Origin: Trebouxia sp. TZW2008
Taxonomy: Eukaryota > Chlorophyta > Trebouxiophyceae > Trebouxiales > Trebouxiaceae
Assembly: GCA_002118135.1 (NCBI GenBank)
Contig: BDIU01000449.1
Span: forward strand, 1-49,291
Direction of reading: 5' to 3'
Length of the DNA: 49,291 nt
The notes under the pieces: model-generated
The model's input: the letters and a program-made list of their open reading frames with translations, nothing else
Databases searched by the model: none
Told to the model about the DNA's origin: nothing
Program-made: the position numbers and the translations under genes
In this document: positions 20,841-33,164 of the stretch, in pieces
Layout of the letters: every line of letters starts with the position of its first letter
Numbering within the stretch: position 1 is the stretch's first letter

Positions 20841-23800
20841 ATGCAGCACGAGGCCAGGCCATTCCGTGCTCGAAGCATGGCTTCTGAAAGGGTCGCCAGC
20901 GCTAGCAAAGTCGGGGGCGGACCGCCATTTACCAAGCTGCAGGCCTATCAGGCAAGCGAAGCTGTCTTGAGGCCACAAGTTGCAACTCTTCACGGCAGGC
21001 TTTATCCTGACAGGTCACAGGGTGACTTGACAGCAGCATTGCAAGGCACTGATGAACTGCAGGACTGCCTCCAGATATGTCTCGCTGCAAAGCAATGCAC
21101 TCCACAGCCGCCACAAGCACTGACTTTTCTCAGAGCAGACGCCTGGCTGCTGCAGTCAGTTTTCCAGCAAAGTACACATGAGTCACCCCCCAGCATAATT
21201 CAGCACTTGCTGCTGCCACCTGCAGACTCAGAAAGGTTACTGCCAAAACATACAAAAGCCTGACAAGCACTCTCAGCTGCATTTTTAGAAGGCTCAAAAC
21301 GCATGCTTGTAGTGTGTGGTGTTGAGCTGCATACTTGGCCCCAGCATCCATACAGAACTTGCATTTGCTGCTTTCTCAGCAAACAGGACGTCCTTCTCTG
21401 CATGTCAGCGCTGCTGTCATGCACCTTTCATGTCCCTAGAGACTGTGAATGACGCTTTAACTTGCTATTAAACCTGCTACACACTGTGTGCAGGCGTGCT
21501 GTGCATGTTGAGCCTGTCCACCTGACAAAACTGGATGACATTGCAGTCCCTGGCCCATCTTACCCTGGTTCCTCTTGGGGTGAGCCATCAGGACCACAAC
21601 AGGAAAACACTGGAAAAATCAGCTCCAGCTGCAGGCACTCAATTGGCATGCAACACCCTCACCATCTGAGCATCATGCTGGACACACCAGGTAACACAGT
21701 TTATCAAGCGTCAACGTCCCAAAGTCATACCGCTGAAGCACCCTCAGCCAGGAACATCAGCAATTCAGACTGCATTGCGTGAGTGCAATGCATGACTGGG
21801 AATAGTTTTAGTACTGATCGCAGCAGCACATTACCTCATTTGTATGGCTAAGGATTCCAGGTTAGCTTGCAGGTTGTGGCCAACTGCAGAGCACTGTCGG
21901 TGCCAGAGGGATGCTGAGCAAAGCTGGCAACCTAAAGCTTGGCCAAGCAGCAGCCAGCAGTCCCTTGCATGTCAGTGTTCTGTCTGGCGAGCAGATTGTG
22001 GCTGGTGGCACAATACCTATGCAAGACGTGTGGCAGGTCAGGACCATTCTAAAAGCACCTGCCTTGCCTGCGCTGCTCTATCCCATCAATGTAAGTCATG
22101 CTCGCCTTGAAGCCCTGTGACCTCTTGCTCCCTCATCCATTGAGCAGGGCAAGTGCTGTACAACTCATCTCCAGCATGATTGCACTGATGCATTTTAGCT
22201 TGTGATCTGGGAACTGCGCAGGCTGCAGAGAGAGCTGGCAGAGGTCAAACTCCATACAAGCATTCAAGAAGCTCTGGATGGCTTTGCAAGGTATCTTGTG
22301 GCCTGGTGGGTCAAGCAGACCTGCAGAAGGACTACTCCCACAGACAGGCTAGCCTAAGGGTGCAGCTGACAGAGATGAATGGCAGAAGGTGATGCATGCA
22401 ACATGGCAACATGTGAAGACTTCCCTTGACGGCAAATCAACATGCACTATCCTATAGCAAAGCACGACTCACCTCTTCAACTTTGCCATGACATGTCAAA
22501 CATATGGTGCTGTTGTGCTTCCATACGCTGAAGTAAGCGGCTATTCGCTGATGTCTGCAATTGGAATGGCTGTGCAACACAGGCCTGCAATGTTTTCTGC
22601 TAGCAAGCACTATCAGCATCCCTGCTGTGCGACTCTTGAAAAAGCAGATGTCGTCATACCCTGAGCAAATGTGCGTGCCAACTGCTGGGAGTGGCTCATC
22701 TTCATCACAGCAAGTGAGACAACTACAGCTTGGTGTGTCTTGTGTATTGCTTGCATGTCAGCAAGCTTTCTGCTGCAATGCAGCTATGGCACTGTACAGC
22801 TATCAGCAAAGCTTGCTAGCGCAAACCTCTCTCATGTGGGTGTCCTAAGCCCCTCCATGAGTCCCCTTGCCCAGCATGCAACCACGCCATGTGCAATAGC
22901 CCTGGTCCCACCACCTCAAGAGCAGCTGGCAAGCATACTTCAGCCGGTATGTACAATAGGCAGACCTGCACCTTGCAAAAACTCCTTATGCTATGCACAA
23001 ATGCTGCCAAGACACCATTTACTTGCTGTTGCCTTCGCTGAGGACGGATGTAATGTCGACACTCTGCAAGCACAGCATGCTATAGGCCTGTCATCATTGC
23101 AATGAGAGAATTGCGTATGTACATGTGATTGGAGTGGACTTGTAAACTGTGCAACTGACCTGAGCTGACTAGCTGTGACCAAGTGATTAAGCGGGGCTTC
23201 ATCAACAACAGAAAGCTGCATAAAGCCAGCTGAACAAAGACAGCTTGAATTTTTTCACCAACTCCAAGGCTTGTTGTGCCATGCTTGTGCCAGTGTCAAT
23301 CATACGCAACAGAACCGTCAGGATGCATGAGTCCATGCTGTACCATGCTCCAAGCACCAGGCTGCGCCAGCGTAGTAAGGGACTGTAAGGTTGAGTCTGT
23401 CTGTGCAGGCATATGACTGCTGCCTGGCTGCTGTCGCACATGCACAAGACATGGGTAGCGGGAACATTGCCATTGCAGATCATTGGCAGTGGCTCTTGCA
23501 GCAAGTTGCAAGGAGACATGGCGTGAGCAGCATCTACACTTCGTTGGCCTATCTTGGCTGGCTTGTTAGGTGACTGTTCTTGGCATTCTAAATGATACTC
23601 AGCTGTTCAAAAAGATGGTCTGTTACTGTTGATAGCAGGGCGCAATGTCACATAAAAGGCTTAATATATAGCAGCGGTGCATTTCTATTGGCCAGCAGAA
23701 AATGACAGTGCCACTTGCCAGCGCCAATCATGTTGAAGACTTCAGCACAGCGCTGCTACTTTGTCTGGCGCTGAAAGCCTGCTTTTTCTCTCTCCCTGGG

Positions 23801-26800
23801 CCCCTCACGTTGTATGCTGCAATGCTTTGTTCATGTTGCTTTTTCCTCTCATGCAAGCGCTAGCTGGATTTCTCAAGATTGTTTCAGACTCTCAGATTGC
23901 GACCATTTCTGCCCATGCTTTGTTTCTGCATTGCATGCTTGTGCATGCAGCCAGAAGAGTAGTAAACATGGCAAGTGCGTGATCAAGATTTTGATGCCAA
24001 TTATAAACTTTGATGCAGGCCAGACATCATCAGCTGTACCTCAGCTTGTCTTCAGCTGCTCACTCAACAGCTGGCCTCTGTCTACAATGGAGCAGCTCAG
24101 TCACAACAGGCGCTTCCTCCTCAGGTTGGCTTGTGCTACAGCTTGCCTGATAGACTTGCTGCCACTTCTGTGTTCAGTGTATGGCAATCACGACTGCCAG
24201 TGCCGCCAATCTCAAAATGGCTCGGACCTGATCTCAGCACTGACAGTTCATCTTGCAAAGCAATGCATGCAACGTGGTTGCTCACAGTGTTACGTGTGTT
24301 CATAAGGCAGATCTGCAAGACACCAATCCCTTGTTCATTCCCTTCATTGCCCAGGCATATTGAGGTCTTCTGCCTTGAAAAAAAGCTCCAACTTGGCAGT
24401 AATCCACCATTGTCATGACATTTCACATGCTTGCTGGCAAGGTCTCCCGATCCTGCTAGGTGCATACAGAAGCAGATCTACGTGTGCAGATATCAGGGCC
24501 AGGCTTGTGCATGTATGCAGGAAGTTGCAATGCTGGATGTCATAGAGCAAGCGATTGTACACATGCTGGCAAGGTGCTTCCAGAGGTATCATGCAGTGTC
24601 AGACAGCACATTATCAGGCACTCTGACAAGTGACGCAGCCACAACTGAGAGCCCTGCTCCCACTCTGCGCAAAGCGCTCAAGCTGGCAGGTGCACTCTTT
24701 TTAAAGCAAAGTGTGCAAGCCTCTAAGCACAGATGCAGGACAACCTGATTCTATGCTAACATTCCTCATGAAGAGCTGCACAACCATTTTGCACATAACT
24801 TTCTCTGGAGTGCTAGTCTTTAGTGCAATGTGGCAACTCTTACAGCTCTAACAATGCAAGCTTTCTTATGAAACGCCAGAGCAACGGCAAATATTGCGTG
24901 TTGTTGCACCATGTCAGCTTTTGAATCACAAAAGTGCATCGGTACTTGGACACAGTGATGTGTATCTGCAATGCAGAAATGCTGCAGCACCAGCTAAAGT
25001 TATGGGGTGGCTCGCAGCAGTGGCTGACAAGGTGCTTCCAGGCTGCAGCACGTCACCGCTTTGCTGTCATGGATGCAGTGTGTGACGCCAGCACTGGGAA
25101 CACGCCAGGTGCAGTATGGCTGAATCAAATGAAGTTTGTGCAGGGATGTCTGCCTTGAACAATGTGACTCCTTTGACGTCATGGGTGCAGTCTGTGACAG
25201 CACCACTGGCACCCATCAGGTGCAGCCAAACTGAATCATCTGAATGTACCTGAAATTCCTTTGAGGGACTGCTTGCAGGCTGCAGTCCGTCATCGCTTTG
25301 CTGTCATGGACGCAGTGTGTGACAGCAGCGCTGACAGCACTTCAGGTGAAAGGCTCCCAACTAAGCTGCAATTTTGCATAGGGGACGCTTCTTGACGTAA
25401 TGATAATGCGCTGTTGTCATGGAACAGGTCTTTGATCCATGCACATAAGCTTTCAAATGCAGCCGGTCACAAAGTTGCATGCCTACAGCTCAAGCAACCA
25501 ATGACACTGAAGACGTGTCAAGCAGCTGCAATGACAACAGCTAATTATTGGCATTAATTGTCTCTGTAGTCACAGGTGATGCAGTGCCTCTGGGTGCCAG
25601 CCAACACCAAGGAGGGGCAAGGCTGGGTTCAGCCCTTGACTCCAGCATTCAAGGCCTTGTGATCCCACCAGATGTGGGTGCTGTGATGTACAATACAGAA
25701 ATGATGGGACACTGGGAATGTAACTGTACTGAAGTTGCGGCACTGCATCAAGCCACAAAACTTGTGTCGATATGCTGCAAGCCCAGGATTGTTTCACAGA
25801 AGCAGTCTCTGTCAGTTAAAGTGGTTCAGATTAGCACAAGACAGAACTGGTAGGAGACAGTTGCTTGCACCTGTATGTACCTAGTTGGGCCTGCTGAGCC
25901 TGCCTAGAATGCGTGTGAAATGAAATGAATGGAACAGTCTCTGGAGGATGTCTTGTATGCCGTTATGCAGCCTTGAGCCTGACTTGCAATGCTGTTGAAA
26001 GTGCAGAGTATGAGCTACAGCAATGTCTGAAAATGCTGTGCTCTGCCATGTTCAGACAGGCAGAATATGCCTTGCGTATCAGCATTCAACAGCAACCCTG
26101 CCTGGAAGGCTGCCCTGTTCCTTGTCATAGCAAACCAGCACCATGCAGTTTGCAAAACCCTGGCAATGCACATCAGCATCTTACAATGCCTGCTGTGGTT
26201 GCAGATGTGCAGCAACAAAGACCACCAAGCTGTCTACTTACAGCTGGAGAGCCTGTGTCAAGCTATCAGGAGCGACATGGACACAGACATACAGCTGTCA
26301 CAGCAGCTTGTGTTGCCTGAGGCTGTCAGTCTGCCACAGATCACTGCTGCTGAATACTGCAAGGTATTTGCTGTATTTATCTCACGGTCGCAAGATACAT
26401 TCTTTGGTGTCTCTACATAATGTGGTGTATTGATCCTATGATCACCTGCTGTTGATGATTGATGTCACCTTTCGCATGCCACTGCACAAAGGTGACAATG
26501 GACACCTGTTCACGCAAATACTCTGCAACAACAATAGTGCTGAAGACTGTTTGCCGAGAATGCATGGTTGCTCTGAAATGGCGCGTTCTGTTTTGTAGTT
26601 GCTGGCATGCAAATGACAATGCACAATGGCACTGATGCATCCTGAAACGTGTTTGCCTAGATTGCATGGCTGACAATGTGGCGTTTTCTGTTTTGCAGCT
26701 CCTTGTAAGCAGGTCCTTTGAAACACTGGGATGTATGCCGGAAGGTTTTCGCTTACATGGCATGCTTGCCAAAGACAATGCTTTTCTGCAGCTCCTGGCA

Positions 26801-29800
26801 AGCAAATCACCTTGAACAATGATATTATTGATGTATGCTGCAATTTTTTTTGCCGAGCTGCCAAGACAGTGCTGTCTGTTTTGCAGCTTCTGCTGAGCAG
26901 AGTCAAGTGGGTTCTCACACAGGCTTGTCCTTCTGAGCCCTCCTCAGCTGCGATCATCCTTATGCTTGGAGTTGGCCAGCTGCAGGTCAGCTGGTTGTCA
27001 TGCCTTTTGAGCTTTGCAAGCTGTCTGACATCACAGTTGTGGAGCATGATTTGCTGAGGAAAACAGGTCTCAAGCAAAGGTAGCAGTAGTATCAGTGGCA
27101 GTCCTAGACAAAGTTCAGCCCTGGTGACAGAGACATGCAAACACCGCACACGGCAGCGAGTTGTGCTTGCTGCCGTGTGTCGTCGCTCTATGAGCTGCAT
27201 GCTGCTGTAGCCGTGTTGAAGTAAAAGCTCCTGGAATAGTTGCTCGTAAGTCTGTTTATCTGTTAGTTTTGCTACACTTTCCATCCCTTTTCAGAACATT
27301 TGTTTTCTTGATTACTCTCTTTGGCTTATCCATTCCAATGGGTCAATGGGTGTTGTTATGTTGCTCAATGCTTTGTTGGACCTTGACATACGCATAGTGC
27401 AATTGTGACACTGCTAACTCATCTGCAGCCTTGCCAAGCACAAACATGGCAAAGAACCCGGAAGTCAAACTGATTGCTGGACAATCACTGCCGGCTGGAC
27501 TTATGCACTGGATCACCATATGTAATACTCAATACACAATACGCAATACACAGTATCTGACGGTATGAATCACTGAAATGCAGTGCAAATTAATGAAACA
27601 TGCAATATGTTGGCGCCAATACGTAAAACCCAATACGTAAGTAGTTGAGAGTAGCAATCACAGAGTATGATGATTCACTGAAGTCATGATTGCAGGACTA
27701 TGTGTTCTGGCACAAGCTCAGCCCTCAGCCTGAGGCAATCAGGCTTCTTGATGCCTACAGTATCTTCCAGCCGTGCGTGCAGCAATGGATCATTGCTTCA
27801 AAGGTGTGTTTGACTCATACTTTCTCTGATGTGGCAATGTCTGCGACACAAGGCCGATGCCAGAGTTGTGCAAATGTCGACATTCATTACAAGGTGAAAT
27901 AAATGTGGTTCAAAGGTGTGTTGAGCATTTCCTGTCTCACATGGTTTTGAGCCTTGATATTTGGGCTGTTGTGACGTCAGTGTATTGCCTGACCTTGCAG
28001 TCAAACCACTCTTGAAATGGGCTCAGCATAGTCAGGCACGACATCAACAATGGTAGACATTCACCAATGCTCAGCAAGACATGGCAGGGCAAGATCGCAG
28101 CAAGCTTACTGACTTACAGCTCATCAGATCACTCACCTAGCCAAGTTGCTTGCACACTTTGTATATTGTCAAACCACCACTTTGCAGAAGGATGACATCA
28201 TGTCATCATTGACATGCGTCCAGAATGTTTTCATCTGCTTGTGACAGCTTTGCAATCAATGCAGGCCAAGCTGATGCAAACATGTCAAGCCCTGGAGAAG
28301 AGCGATCATGTTGAGCCCATGCAGTATGTGGCTGGCGAAGAGACATGTATGCTGCTGCTGCTGCTGCTGCTTCTGCTGCTTGATGGCAGCGGCATGACGC
28401 AACGGCATGACACAGACTGCATGTTACACTTGTGCCCTGGAGTGACACACTGTGCTTGAGCGAGCTACAGGATGCGTTCTTGTATGCATCATTCACAAGG
28501 ACACTTCAGCACCAAGTGTCTGTGCTAGGTAGGTGGGTGTTTGATGTTATCTGCACATATTTCTAAGTTTGTGCCCAGGGCCTGCACTTGTTGCATCGCT
28601 GCTGCTGGAGATGCTTCGCACCACACAAACAGAAGCTCAGCAACAAGAGCGCCTGCCCAGTCTCGGCCTCAATATTGCTTTTGTGTGCTGGTGAAACATA
28701 ATGTGAGACAAATCGTGAAGCATACTGTTTGTGTGTAGGGCCAGGGTTTGTTGATCCCTTGATGCTGGAGATGTTGCACATCCCTCAGACAGAGGCTCAT
28801 TGCTGTTGTATGCAGCCAGTCCAGAGGAGATATTGTGCCTTATGCTGCTTACGAATCCATCTTGTCAGCTTATGAAACAACTGCGACACAGTAAAGCAAA
28901 ACGTTTGTTTGTGTTCAGGGCCAAGTCTTGTTGCCCCGCTGCTGCTAGAGATGCTTCACAACATACAGACAGAGACCCAGCGCTACGAGCGCCTGGTCAA
29001 CTTCTGGCCTATATATGCAGTCAATCTGGAAGAGATTTTGTGCCTTGTGCTGCGTGCCGTCATAGCTTGCACCTGCCGCCAGTGTGACCTGCTGTTTGTA
29101 AGCAAGGGAGGCGCCATCAGTGGGAGTGTCAGTCTGAGTCAGTCAAGGTGATGATCTGCACTGTGCTATGTGCTGCTGCAGCTGACACCTGCTGTCATTT
29201 TGACCTCGCCTTTTTCAGCAATGGAGATGTTATCAGTAACAACACCACTCACCGTCAGGCTGGGTGATGCTATGCACTGTGCTGCGTGATGTCATTGCTT
29301 GTACCTGCTGCCAATGTGACCTGCTGTATTCCAAAGGGGTTCCCTGATGTGGGCACAGCATCCTTGATCAGCGCAAGTGATGACATGACATCAACACACT
29401 TGCTGTGCTATGTGTCGGTTCTGCAATGACAGTTGCTTTCATCACAAAGCACAAGTCCTCCTTGCAAGTCTTGCCCACTTCCAGTGCTGCAGCAGCCCTG
29501 TGGAGCATGCAATGGCCTCGTACCAATATCCAAGCATGCTGCGACAGCAGAGAAGCAGGTCCAAATGCTGTGCATGCACATCATCAATCCAAGTCTACAT
29601 CAATCTGCTCTGACTGGCATAGTGTCTCAGTAGGCAATGACTTTGATTGCAGGGTCCAGCAGGGGATGACCCAGCAGCACCAATCAGCCAGGGCGACTCA
29701 GCCAGCACTTGTTTTTAATCCACTTGCCATTCAAAAGGTGCGGCACAATAGAAACATGCATCGCATAGGACAGGCTAGACCTGATGCGAAAGCCACATTT

Positions 29801-30801
29801 GGTTATGCCGTGTGAGTTTGTTCTGATATCTCTCAAAAATTGTGTGATGAAATATTCATTGCATTTGTGCCATTGAGATTGCACTGCAGTTGTGTTTGTG
29901 CAGGCGGTGCTATTGAACAGCTTGAAGGGCCTGGAAGGTATTGTGGCTGAAATGAGCAAGCTGCAACCTCTTGGGTACCTTCACAGCATTCTAACGCTTT
30001 GTTACTGAATAATGCCGCAAATAATGCCGTGGGTGAAATGAGTGACCACAACATCCACTTGCTCTCCTTTGTAACATCTCAATAATTGTTTTCTGACTGA
30101 CGTTGCAACTGGGATGGTGATGCCTGTTCAGGCTGTGCTGCTCAACAGCTTGAAGCGCCTGGAAGGCTTTGTGGCTGAGATGAGTGAGCTGCTCACCTCA
30201 TGGGCACGCACCACTGCTGACTCACCTGGCCGAGCAAGGCCACCCACACCTCTGCCTAGCCCAACAAAAGGTGTGATGCTTGCAAGGCAAAATTTTTCAA
30301 GCCCTGCACATTTCACCTGTCTTTGTTTTTCAAAAACCAAGTGGGCATATGCTCTTGCCTGTCCTGTACAGAATGAGGATGTCTTTCTACCTTGTGCAGT
30401 CGAAAGCCGACAAGACAGCAAAGAATCATCTAGGAAAAAGCCCTTTTGAGCACAGAGTTTGGTTTGTCTTGTACAGCTTGAGCGCGTGTTCCTGCGCAGC
30501 TGAAAATCCTACAGCAAAGGTTCTATTTGGCGTTAACTTTTTTTGGGCATAAGATTTTGCCTTGTCAGTGCTGAATGAAGAAATGTCTCTTCCCTGTGCA
30601 GCTGAAAGCCTACAAGACAGCCAAGGATCTAGACGCGGTGTGCTGTTCAAGCAGCTGGAGAATGAGCTGCGCAGCAGACATGTAAAAGCTGCCATCCAGG
30701 ATGTCCCTCAGCAGCGTAGCAGCAGAAATCACAGGAAAGGTAGTAGCAGTCAAAGAGGACATTCCAGCAGGACTTCCCATACTGGCCCCATGCAGGAGCA
30801 G
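20841..30801 (+). CDS. Large multi-exon helical protein of unknown function
   Basis: Exons from splice sites and phase: 20841 or 20877-21235, 21494-21778, about 21872-22090, 22199-22290, 22784-22946, 23409-23569, 24019-24124, 24521-24689, 25576-25677, 26083-26363, 26887-26985, 27696-27803, a piece at 28188-28330, 28919 onward, 30132-30270, 30602-30801. All phases from 22199 to 27803 fit without a break, strong evidence for one gene. Typical segments are LVIWELRRLQRELAEVKLHT, DHWQWLLQQVARRHGVSSIY and DYVFWHKLSPQPEAIRLLDA: mostly long amphipathic helices, low in glycine, with Ser/Pro-rich linkers. No signal peptide or membrane segment is visible. The 28-kb part faintly recalls MUN/DUF810-type helical modules, but I do not claim it. 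Junctions at 21.8 kb and 28.3-30.1 kb are unresolved and the 3' end was not found. Introns hold many partial exon copies. Confidence 0.72.
24555..25345 (+). repeat. Exon-derived tandem copies (RCFQ... segment)
   Basis: The segment of exon 24521-24689 that reads LARCFQ..HAVSDS reappears as TRCFQAAARHRFAVMDAVCD (about 25015-25090), as a shorter piece around 25175-25215, and as LQAAVRHRFAVMDAVCDSSA (about 25275-25335). Two of the copies are followed by an AG|GTG-type donor. The model that keeps phase uses only the first copy; the others may be alternative or dead exons. Confidence 0.65.
26530..26886 (+). repeat. Repeated intron-end/acceptor segments before exon 26887
   Basis: The acceptor of exon 26887 is TTCTGTTTTGCAG|CTTCTG. 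Upstream, diverged copies of the same junction occur at about 26590 (TTCTGTTTTGTAG|TTGCTGGCA), 26690 (TTCTGTTTTGCAG|CTCCTTG) and 26790 (TTTTCTGCAG|CTCCTGGCA), each about 90-100 bp apart. Only the last leads into a long open exon. Confidence 0.6.
28348..28383 (+). repeat. CTG trinucleotide run
   Basis: A short imperfect (CTG)n run of about ten units with one TTC interruption lies just after the possible exon 28188-28330, in what is probably intron sequence. Confidence 0.8.
28579..29345 (+). repeat. Triplicated exon segment (GP.LV.PLLLEML)
   Basis: An AG|GGCC acceptor followed by the same coding start occurs at 28579, 28739 and 28919: GPALVASLLLEML, GPGFVDPLMLEML and GPSLVAPLLLEML, all in the same phase. 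The third copy is the longest and best preserved (continuing ...ETQRYERLVNFWPIYAV). A second segment, ILCLVLRAVIACTCRQCDLL, is likewise repeated at about 29035, 29155 and 29265 in increasingly broken form. The array could encode alternative exons or be decaying duplicates. Confidence 0.75.
29904..29990 (+). repeat. Partial copy of exon 30132-30270
   Basis: A CAG acceptor at 29901-29903 is followed by AVLLNSLKGLEGIVAEMSKL, a diverged duplicate of AVLLNSLKRLEGFVAEMSEL at 30132. It breaks off after about 25 codons without a matching donor. Confidence 0.7.
30370..30625 (+). repeat. Three copies of an acceptor plus exon start
   Basis: AG|TCGAAAGCC at 30400, AG|CTGAAAATCC at 30500 and AG|CTGAAAGCC at 30602 share upstream sequence (aatgaggatgtctttctacc-like) as well as exon sequence. 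Only the 30602 copy fits the phase of the preceding exon and stays open to its donor at 30801. Confidence 0.65.
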
Positions 30802-31680
30802 GTGAGTTTGAGCTACTGTCTCAAAACTTCTTAATGCTGTCCAAGAGACAATGTTTGATTGAATGCAAGGTCCAAAACCTGTGTGCCTTATCTTGATGCC
30901 GAGGCCATGCAGAAGTCATGTTGCATACCTGATATCTGTAGTCTAGATTGCTGTACTCAGTATAGACAAATGCTATTCAGACACTGCTTGACATAGCGCA
31001 AGGTGTCACAGCATACAGCGTTCAAGCTTGAATGCAAATGTAGTGCAACTGTTGTACTCTCGGTGTGGGTACGTGCATACACACAAAGAGGTATGGCTGA
31101 TAAAGTTGAGTGCTGGCTGCAGATCAATCCAAATGTTGCTGGGTAAGGTCAGGCTGCTCTGGACATGCGGTGTGGGTGATTGAAACACATTAGTCATGCT
31201 GAAGCCGAGAAAGAAACTCCAGATCACAGCATGGCATTTGCATAAGTAGTGCTCGATTTTGCTGAGATATGGACAAAGGTGTCATATGCTGTTCAGACAA
31301 GTTTGGCTGCTTGCGATTGGTTTGCACACTGCAGCGCAGCATTTCAACCCGTCCTGAAGAGCAGCTATTGCACACGCTGCCACTGACTGTCGTGGTGCGT
31401 GCGCGAGAAGATTGTCCGTTGTTGACATCAGTGCATCAGGAGCTCGACCTGCCGAGCTTGCAGGCATCGTCCGACAGCACATCAGGCCAATTTGCTTGCA
31501 CACGGCTTGCAAACGACTTTGCGATGACCTTTCCGGAGCAAAATTCAAACATCCACTCGGCAAGCAAATGCGTTGGACAGGTCGACGCACAACCTATGGC
31601 GCTGCAGTCTTGTTGGTCCGAACTGGCTCTACGGCAGAGCGACAGCTTGCAGCACAAACCGCAACTTCCAAGCGTGTCTT
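30802..31680. other. 3' region of the preceding gene and upstream region of the secreted-protein gene
   Basis: A strong donor (CAG|GTGAGT) closes exon 30602-30801, so at least one further exon of that gene must lie here, but I cannot identify it. From 31300 the sequence becomes more GC-rich toward the TATA box at 31681. The open frames at 31.27-31.86 kb lack motifs. Confidence 0.35.
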
Positions 31681-31688
31681 TATATATA
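31681..31688 (+). promoter_or_regulatory. TATA box
   Basis: TATATATA lies 77 bp upstream of the ATG at 31765, in otherwise mixed sequence. This is the best core-promoter candidate in the window and fits a short 5'UTR for the secreted-protein gene. Confidence 0.6.
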
Positions 31689-31764
31689 CCTGGCGTCTGC
31701 ATTGCTGCTGACATTGTGTACCCAGTACTTGCCAGCCGTCAGTTCGCCGTGCTTCACAGCAGGC

Positions 31765-33164
31765 ATGACTTCAAAACTCGCTGTCTTGGCCTTTTTGGCT
31801 CTTGGGGTGACCGCTGCATCCGCGGCAGATGCTTCAGCGGCTTCGCAGATATCTAGCTCGACGCCCGCTTGGTCGCAGATACAGCAGGGTATGATTCGAC
31901 GGGTTCGCAACAGAAGCTCCGGAGATTGTGCAGATCACTCAGTCTTGGCGTTATACGGGCAAGCGCTTGTGCTGCTCACCGTTGACATGCGCTGCAGAGT
32001 GGTTGGGTTTGAGTCTCCTTACTCAGGGCAGCGACAAGTCACAAGCGGGACCTCTGCTTTCTGCCATGGAGTCTTTTGGCAACGGTGTGGAGGAGGGACT
32101 GTCTGACGTCAAAACCGCTGTGTCCAGCTACAACGACAGCCAAGCTCAGGAAGTTTTGGATGCTTTCGATGCACAGTTCTGCACCGACGCCTCGTACACT
32201 GCCTCGTCCGAGAAGCCTTTGAACTTCACAGGTACATGTTGGGTACAAAGCTCATCTTTGCATTACACTGCATTGCACATTTGCAGGTCAGCTCAATCAA
32301 ATTGCTTCAGCTGAGCGCAAAGCTGAACCAACATATGTGCAAGATCAAGCTGGCTGTGCCATTCCTTTGTGCAAGACAGCTCTTGCCTGACGATCAGGAA
32401 TGTGCAAGTGTGCATAACGCTTGATTGTTTATGGGTTGCTAAGGCAATCAATGAGTGTTTGATGCAGGTCCATCAGCATCTCTGACTTTCTCCTGGGGCA
32501 ACTGCGCTTTCAATGAGTCACAGTTCCTGGACTCAGCAGAGACCACCAAGATCTTGAACTGCACTGAGCCTTCCATTGTGTATGACAAGGAGCCAGCCAT
32601 CTTTACATCCAAGTACAAGTCAGGCGACAGCTTCACTGGCAAGGTAAGCCACTGCCGTATATGCATGCATACTGCTGTATTATCGCCAATTCTCAATTAT
32701 GTAGCTGCTGTATGCAATCTCTTGCCTGTGTGCACATACAATTGCCTGAGTGGTCCATTTGTGGCAGTGCTTTTGCTGTGCTAAGCACAGTACAGTGGAT
32801 GATTGATCATCATAGCATTTATGCGGTGTCACCAGGGTCTGCTCTGTCGTGAGGTACTGTCATGCATATTCTGCACAGCTGTCAGCATATGCACTAACAA
32901 GTGTTGAGCTGGGCAAATTCTGTTGCAAATCTGATGCAGAAATGCACTGTGAAGAAGGAATTTGGATCAGACAGCACCCAGGTGCTGTACGTGTTTGATG
33001 ACAAGCAGTCACTAGACATCCTCAACGTCACAGCAACCCTGGAGCAGCACGTTGCCGATCTCACAGACAGCAGCTCATGGATGCCTTCATCAAGCAGCAT
33101 TCAGGATGCCATCACGTCACTTCTTCCTGGTGCTGCTGCTAGCAGTGCTTCCACCAGCACATAG
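31765..33164 (+). CDS. Small secreted glycoprotein, family unknown
   Basis: Four exons fit in phase: 31765-31888, 31998-32231, 32468-32643, 32940-33164 (TAG), giving about 252 residues. The N-terminus MTSKLAVLAFLALGVTAASA is a clear signal peptide with a small-residue cleavage site. The mature part has several N-glycosylation sequons (NDS, NFT, NES, NCT, NVT), few cysteines (FCTD, NCAF, NCTE, KCTV), which could form two disulfides, and a Ser/Ala/Thr-rich C-terminal tail. No membrane anchor follows. It is probably secreted, or located in the cell wall or endomembrane system. I do not recognise the family. The codon composition and TATA box suggest an expressed, ordinary nuclear gene. Confidence 0.8.

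Noticed and set aside
22561..22848. Alternative plus-strand frame overlapping exon 22784-22946
   Set aside because: The other frame fits the phase of both neighbouring exons, while this one does not.
26442..27284. 280-codon open frame on the minus strand, the longest in its region
   Set aside because: It overlaps well-supported plus-strand exons 26887-26985 and the repeated acceptor segments. Its composition (Cys, His, Leu-rich, no motif) is that of an antisense shadow of repeats.
30602..30700. Frame shift in the exon beginning at 30602
   Set aside because: Reading the exon from its first base gave an early stop, but the phase left by exon 30132-30270 selects another frame that is open to the donor at 30801.
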